Shown here: positions 59,768 to 64,000 of the stretch, one piece after another
Numbering within the stretch: position 1 is the stretch's first letter
How the letters are laid out: each line of letters opens with the position of its first letter
Source of the DNA: Polytrichum commune
Taxonomy: Eukaryota; Streptophyta; Polytrichopsida; Polytrichales; Polytrichaceae
Assembly (NCBI GenBank): GCA_950295325.1
Contig: OX485804.1
Location: forward strand, 15,002,001 to 15,066,000
Length of the DNA: 64,000 nucleotides
Direction of reading: 5' to 3'
Made by a program: the position numbers and the translations under genes
The notes under the pieces: generated by a model
What the model saw: the letters and a program-made list of their open reading frames with translations, nothing else
What the model was told of the DNA's origin: nothing
Database searches by the model: none

Positions 59768-60835
59768 CACATGGACTACACATTGATGTTGAAAATATCC
59801 AACACCTCAACAACATGCGCACCCCAATGTTTTTGGATGAATTGCACGCTCCTCCCACCACCCTTTTAAAATAGGAATTGGAAGAAATTATGGTGGCGAC
59901 AATGAAGATGTACTTCAATTGATCAATGCTTGTATCTTATTTGAAGTTCGCGAGAAATCGTTATGTCAAATTTGTTAGTTAAGTACATTTGGCAGATCTC
60001 TACTTTACATAAGGAATTAAAAAAGCATGTTGTTAATCTAACATCTTGCATAATACATATTGATGATGAAAATGTACACCACCTTAACATCATACTCTCC
60101 TAATGATTTTGGGCAATTTACATGCTCATTCACTGCCCTTTCAAAGTAGAAATTGGAGGAATATGTGGTGGCGGCAATGAAGATGTATGTACTTAGGGCC
60201 ACTTCACACACAAGACTCAGACCCCGTGACCATTGCACTTCAAACACTGTCATTGACGGAAAAGGCAGAGCCGGTCCAAGTTCACTTCACACTACGCTCA
60301 AGGGACCAACGGAGCGAGTGAATGCAAGATGGATGTAAAGTCTACACGGGTTCCTACATGACACCAACTGGAACACACACATTTCATGACCACTCGAATT
60401 CTTTTCAGAAACCATCTCCTAGAGGCAAGCCTACCACAAAACTGAGAGACCATGGCACTTGAAAATCTCACAACCGTTGATTTACTCTATTTTATCATGT
60501 GCAAAGGTCCACCCCACATGAATAGAAACTCATTGAAATGGCTATTGGTTTCAGGCCCCATCACGCATGACTTCACACTACCCTCAAGAGCCCGTGACCA
60601 CACTACATGATTTGGGAAAGATCTTGGGACGGCCTTTGGACCACTTTCTTATGGGCTCTCACAATTTTCACGGTCCCAACTCATGGCTCGTGTGTGAAGT
60701 GGCCCTTGCTTGAACTTTATCACTGCCTAAGTTATGTCTTGGTCGAGGTCAGGGAAAAAACCGTTCTGTCAGGTGTGTAAGTTAGTAAGGATATTCGGCA
60801 GATCTCCACTTCACTTGAAGTCTATGTGGAAGTTA
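59768..60835 (+). repeat. Direct duplication, second copy split by a TIR element
   Basis: The block 59768-60015 (ATTGATGTTGAAAATAT, CACCTCAACA, CCCTTTTAAAATAGGAATTGG, TGGCGACAATGAAGATGTA, GGCAGATCTCTACTT) is matched by 60048-60194 and again by 60707-60835. The two parts of the second copy are separated by the element at 60195-60706. Confidence 0.7.
60195..60706. mobile_element. TIR element, AGGGCCACTTCACACACAAG family, 512 bp
   Basis: The ends AGGGCCACTTCACACACAAG and CTCGTGTGTGAAGTGGCCCT are inverted copies. It is a shorter relative of 29807-30659. It sits within the second copy of a local duplication whose first copy lacks it, so that copy shows the empty site. Confidence 0.8.
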
Positions 60836-61030
60836 TGTTAGTCATGTACATATAATAAGTAATGCGACACTCGAGAGCTTCGAAGTCGACACCCACATGC
60901 TACAGACCTAGCTAGGACACCCTGTCTCGCAAACCCAAAAGCCCCCGTCCCTCAATTCCTTTCCACTTTCTAGGACGGCCACTCATCACAGATGCCACAA
61001 AAGTTTCATTATATATGTGGCATTAGCTAG

Positions 61031-61256
61031 TGTCCCCGGGAGGGTTTTTGGGCATATATAAAAGTTATTCCTCAGTGTTTCCAAGTCCAGCCCAGTTACA
61101 TGTTGTCGTTGCGGTCTTTCGGTTATTCTGTACTAATTCGAGGCATATTCCCATAGATTCGTCTACAATGACTGGTGATTTCCCTGGAGTCTTGAGCGTT
61201 AACCAGTTAATTCTCAAACTCGATCGGTTCCTTTGTAAGTAACGGCCGCTTCTCCC
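61031..61256 (+). mobile_element. Solo arm of the 'AACCGGTT' fold-back family
   Basis: Starts GTCCCCGGGAGGGTTTTTGGGCATATATA and runs through CCAGTTACATGTTG, AACCAGTTAATTCTCAAACT, and GTAAGTAACGGCCG. It aligns with the left arm of the complete palindrome at 61352, in the same orientation, about 320 bp away. Confidence 0.75.
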
Positions 61257-61351
61257 CATTCATTGTTCTGTGGACATTTAACTTATTATTCGCCTGCCCT
61301 GACCTCCTCATCCAATCAAATCCAATCACACTGCCCACATGGGCTCCTGCC

Positions 61352-61846
61352 CAGTGCCCGGGAAGTTTTTGGGCATATATAGTCGTCGGTCAAGATCCTA
61401 GTGATTCCAAATCCAGCCGGTTACATGTTGAGATCTTCCGGTTTTGCTGCTTTATTCATTTGAGGTATATTCCATAGATTCTTCTAAAATGAACGGTAAT
61501 TCTCGTGAAGTCTCCAACTTCCACCGGTTATTTCTCAAACTCAACCGGTTCATCTGTAACTAACCGCTGGTTCTTCCTAGACATAGCTCCTGCCTCCCTA
61601 CCTATGTCTGGGAAGAACCGGTGGTTAATTAGTTACAGATGAACCAATTGAGTTTGAAAAATAACCGGTGGAAGTTCAAGACTGCAGGAAGAATACCAAC
61701 CATTTAAGAGGAATCTGTAGAAGAATATACTTCGAATGAATAAAGCAGCAAAGCCGGAAGATGATGCCAACATGTAACCGGCTGGATTTAGAATCACAAG
61801 GATCTTGACCTACGACTATATATGCCCAAAAACTTCCTGGGCACTG
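61352..61846. mobile_element. Long palindromic fold-back element, 495 bp
   Basis: A left arm of about 235 nt (61352-61586) and a right arm of about 245 nt (61602-61846) are inverted copies, separated by 15 nt. The outer termini are CAGTGCCCGGGAAGTTTTTG and its inverse. Both arms carry a hallmark with AACCGGTT, TTATTTCTCAAACTCA and CCGGTTACATGTTG. No protein is encoded. Relatives or single arms lie at 10866-11770, 13409-13617 and 61031-61256. The ends resemble hAT termini, but no exact target duplication is visible. Confidence 0.88.
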
Positions 61847-62111
61847 CTCCCTAGCTACCGAGCAGCCCCGAGACCTTTCCTTTCCTTGCCTTTCCTTGCC
61901 CGTGTTTTGGGGTTTGTACCACTGCTGGGATGGTAAATCGGATCGAAAGGATAAGGTAGATAGGGTATTAAATGGTTACCTTTTCCCGACTGGCCCGCTT
62001 CTTCGAGGAGATTGGGACACATGATTAGTAGGAGATGGTTAGGAAATCCAAATTGTGGCCGCAGTCGCTTTTCCCATCATTTTTGAGGTTCATATGAAAA
62101 TTTCATTCGTC

Positions 62112-62484
62112 GGGGCACCACGGGCCTTGGCTTGGTGGTTAGGGCTCATGGCCCCCAATGAGGAGGTTGTGGGTTCTATTCCCCATGCCGGCGTGGTGCT
62201 CACCACCTTAGTCCACCCAACTATGGTGGGGGGTCCTTGGACCTTGTTGTATGGGTACCTCAAAGCCCTTTGGGGGGATACCATGTCCGGTATCTTCAAG
62301 GCACTAGTGGCTAGCTAGGAACTAGTATAGTGTGTCACTATAGTGTCCATCCTCGAAAGGGGAGAGTAGTATTGTCCCAATGTCCGCCTTGTCCAGTGGG
62401 CATCGGGTCATTGGCATTACGAACGGACACTTCATTCACGCCGGCCCCTTGCTAAAAAGGGACCGGAGTTTCTATCTATCTATC
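62112..62484 (+). mobile_element. tRNA-derived SINE
   Basis: A pol III A-box-like TGGCTTGGTGG (62128-62138) and a B-box-like GGTTCTATTCC (62172-62182) stand about 44 bp apart, as in tRNA-derived SINEs. The body ends in a (TCTA)n tail. TTTCATTCGTC before the body (about 62101-62111) and TTTCATTCATCGTC after it (62485-62498) look like a target-site duplication with a small indel. The tRNA parent is not clear, and the element does not fold as an intact tRNA. Confidence 0.7.
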
Positions 62485-62499
62485 TTTCATTCATCGTCA

Positions 62500-64000
62500 A
62501 CGTAAATATTCTAGTATAGGTCCCATCCAATTATATAGACTATTGACTCTAGAATGGTTAATATATTTTGAGCACGTAGTCTAGTCTCTTTGGAACATAT
62601 ATGTTTTTGGTATTCGTTCTTGGAGCCACACCTAACCACATGCCACCTAAATATGGATGTTTGATTAAGATAAACAACTGATTAGGGCACGTCTACCTGA
62701 GGGTAATGAAGGGGGCAAGGATTTGTGATCTCTTACATAAACTCATGTATATATATATATATATATATAGGAAGGTGAAAACTTAGCAAGAAATGATTAT
62801 TTTGAAATGATTTGACTTTGAAAATGGTATCATAGGTGAGTCCCGAATGAATCCGATGGTGTCTAGTTGGAATAAATGGTCCTCAACATGTAGGGAATTT
62901 TTTATTTTTTATTTTTTTTGTAGTCCTCCTTCATCCATGAAAAAGCTTAATGTAAACACTATGTAAAACTAAAGGTAGCTAGGGTGGCGAACAGGGAGGA
63001 GTTTTTACTGCTATGTGGTAATTCTTTTGGAGAAAATCTGGCAGAAAGTAAAAAAGGAAAAAGAAAGGTGCAGACACAATGTTTGGGTCAAGGGAATAAT
63101 ACGGTGACAACAACCACGTACATGTATGTAATTGCATGCTATCTGAAGCCATTGGGGATACGTATTTAGCGGACATAAATGCAAACTTTGGATAGTTGGC
63201 CAACTAGCATCACCTACCTAAATTTTTCGGGTCCTTATTTGTCACTTAACTTTAGCTAGCTAAGTTCACCGAACTTAGGATTCTTACTTAGCTTTAGCTA
63301 GCTTACTTTTCTTGAACTCTCATTTTCACTCAGCATTGACTAGCTAAAAAGTTGTGTGACATGCATATTCATTCTAATCCAGAGAGGAATCCATTCAAAT
63401 GAAACCAAACTATACATATATGGTTGTATTGCTCTCGGTTGGCTTTGTATTTTCATGTTGTTGCACAAGGAAATTGAAAGGCTTAAAATCAACACATACA
63501 GTCAACTTCCTCACTTTTGACTTGCACTAGTGATAGATTATCATCTTCATCATCATCGTCATTATCATCATCATCATCTTCTTCATTTTCATTATCATCC
63601 GAATCGTCAATGTCATCTGGCAATTCAAAACGAGATGGAATCAAGGTGTTCCAAATTGGAGATTTTGCGACAATTGTTGGATTGTTAGGAACTAGGCTCG
63701 TGTTCAGTTTCAAAAACATCATTGCTTCAATGAGTTTGGTTTTGAGAGATGACCATTTGGGTGTTCATTCCATAGAGATTACATTCAAAATCTAGCTAGC
63801 CATTAGCTAACTTTCCTTGCCTGGATTATGGCACTTAGTTTTAGCTAGTTGGGGCCATTCACGGTTAGGATACTACTTTTGGCTGTCTAACGGAAAACGG
63901 ACTTTTTTGGATAACTTCATATGCTTGGTATGCTTAGATTTGTATTGTGAAGCATATTTTGGATCATACCTACATTTCATACTCCATATCGAGTACACTG
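62500..64000. other. Gene-free stretch with simple repeats
   Basis: Contains an (AT)n of about 20 bp near 62748, TAGCTAGC-rich phrases around 63250-63350 and a CATCAT-rich tract at 63540-63610. The minus-strand open frame over the latter is acidic low-complexity and not convincing. Confidence 0.55.

Noticed and set aside
62055-62318. 87-codon frame over the SINE, and an intact tRNA gene there
   Set aside because: The region has pol III boxes but does not fold as a full tRNA, and the protein has no recognisable domain.
63489-63722. Acidic Asp/Glu-rich minus-strand protein
   Set aside because: The acidic run comes from a CATCAT-type tract; no flanking exon or domain supports it.

Overview
The window is nuclear DNA of a land plant. 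It holds genes with many GT-AG introns and plant-type families: a DUF627/DUF629 ubiquitin-hydrolase-like protein, the ARPC2 subunit of the actin-nucleating ARP2/3 complex, and a kinesin-14 of the plant KIN14S/T kind. It also carries a CACTA (En/Spm) transposon of plant type, MITEs, a tRNA-derived SINE and long microsatellites. The large intergenic spaces fit a repeat-rich genome. I cannot fix the species; a non-seed land plant is possible, but that is inference only.

Layout. Positions 1-10758 are best read as one CACTA element whose left end lies outside the window. It contains an exon for a transposase-associated zinc-binding domain (4877-5074), a SET-domain exon (5167-5775), a broken TNP2/DUF4218/DUF4216 transposase (6303-10103) and dozens of ATGACT/AGTCAT motifs. 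Its right end (10758) sits inside an older TIR element. Positions 10759-14390 are packed with small inverted-repeat elements (MITEs). Positions 15159-25895 (minus strand) hold a 13-exon gene for a 1,878-residue USP-like protein. Positions 27000-35700 hold repeats and no gene I can support. Positions 36301-39380 (plus) hold ARPC2. Positions 43302-43820 (plus) hold an intronless gene for a small membrane protein I do not recognise. Positions 44785-49321 (minus) hold the kinesin. Positions 49400-64000 are again repeats only: tandem duplications, a 200-bp tandem array, GA tracts, TIR elements, a 495-bp palindrome and a SINE.

The host genes are unrelated in function (ubiquitin, actin, microtubules) and show no sign of common regulation. 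The most notable object is the CACTA element. Its first coding exon ends in phase 0 and can be joined in frame either to the SET exon or to the TNP2 exon. The element could therefore make two proteins sharing one DNA-binding head: a TAD-SET protein and a TAD-transposase. The transposase reading frame is now interrupted by a frameshift and a stop, while the TAD-SET frame is intact.

No rRNA, intact tRNA, CRISPR array, virus or organelle gene was recognised.
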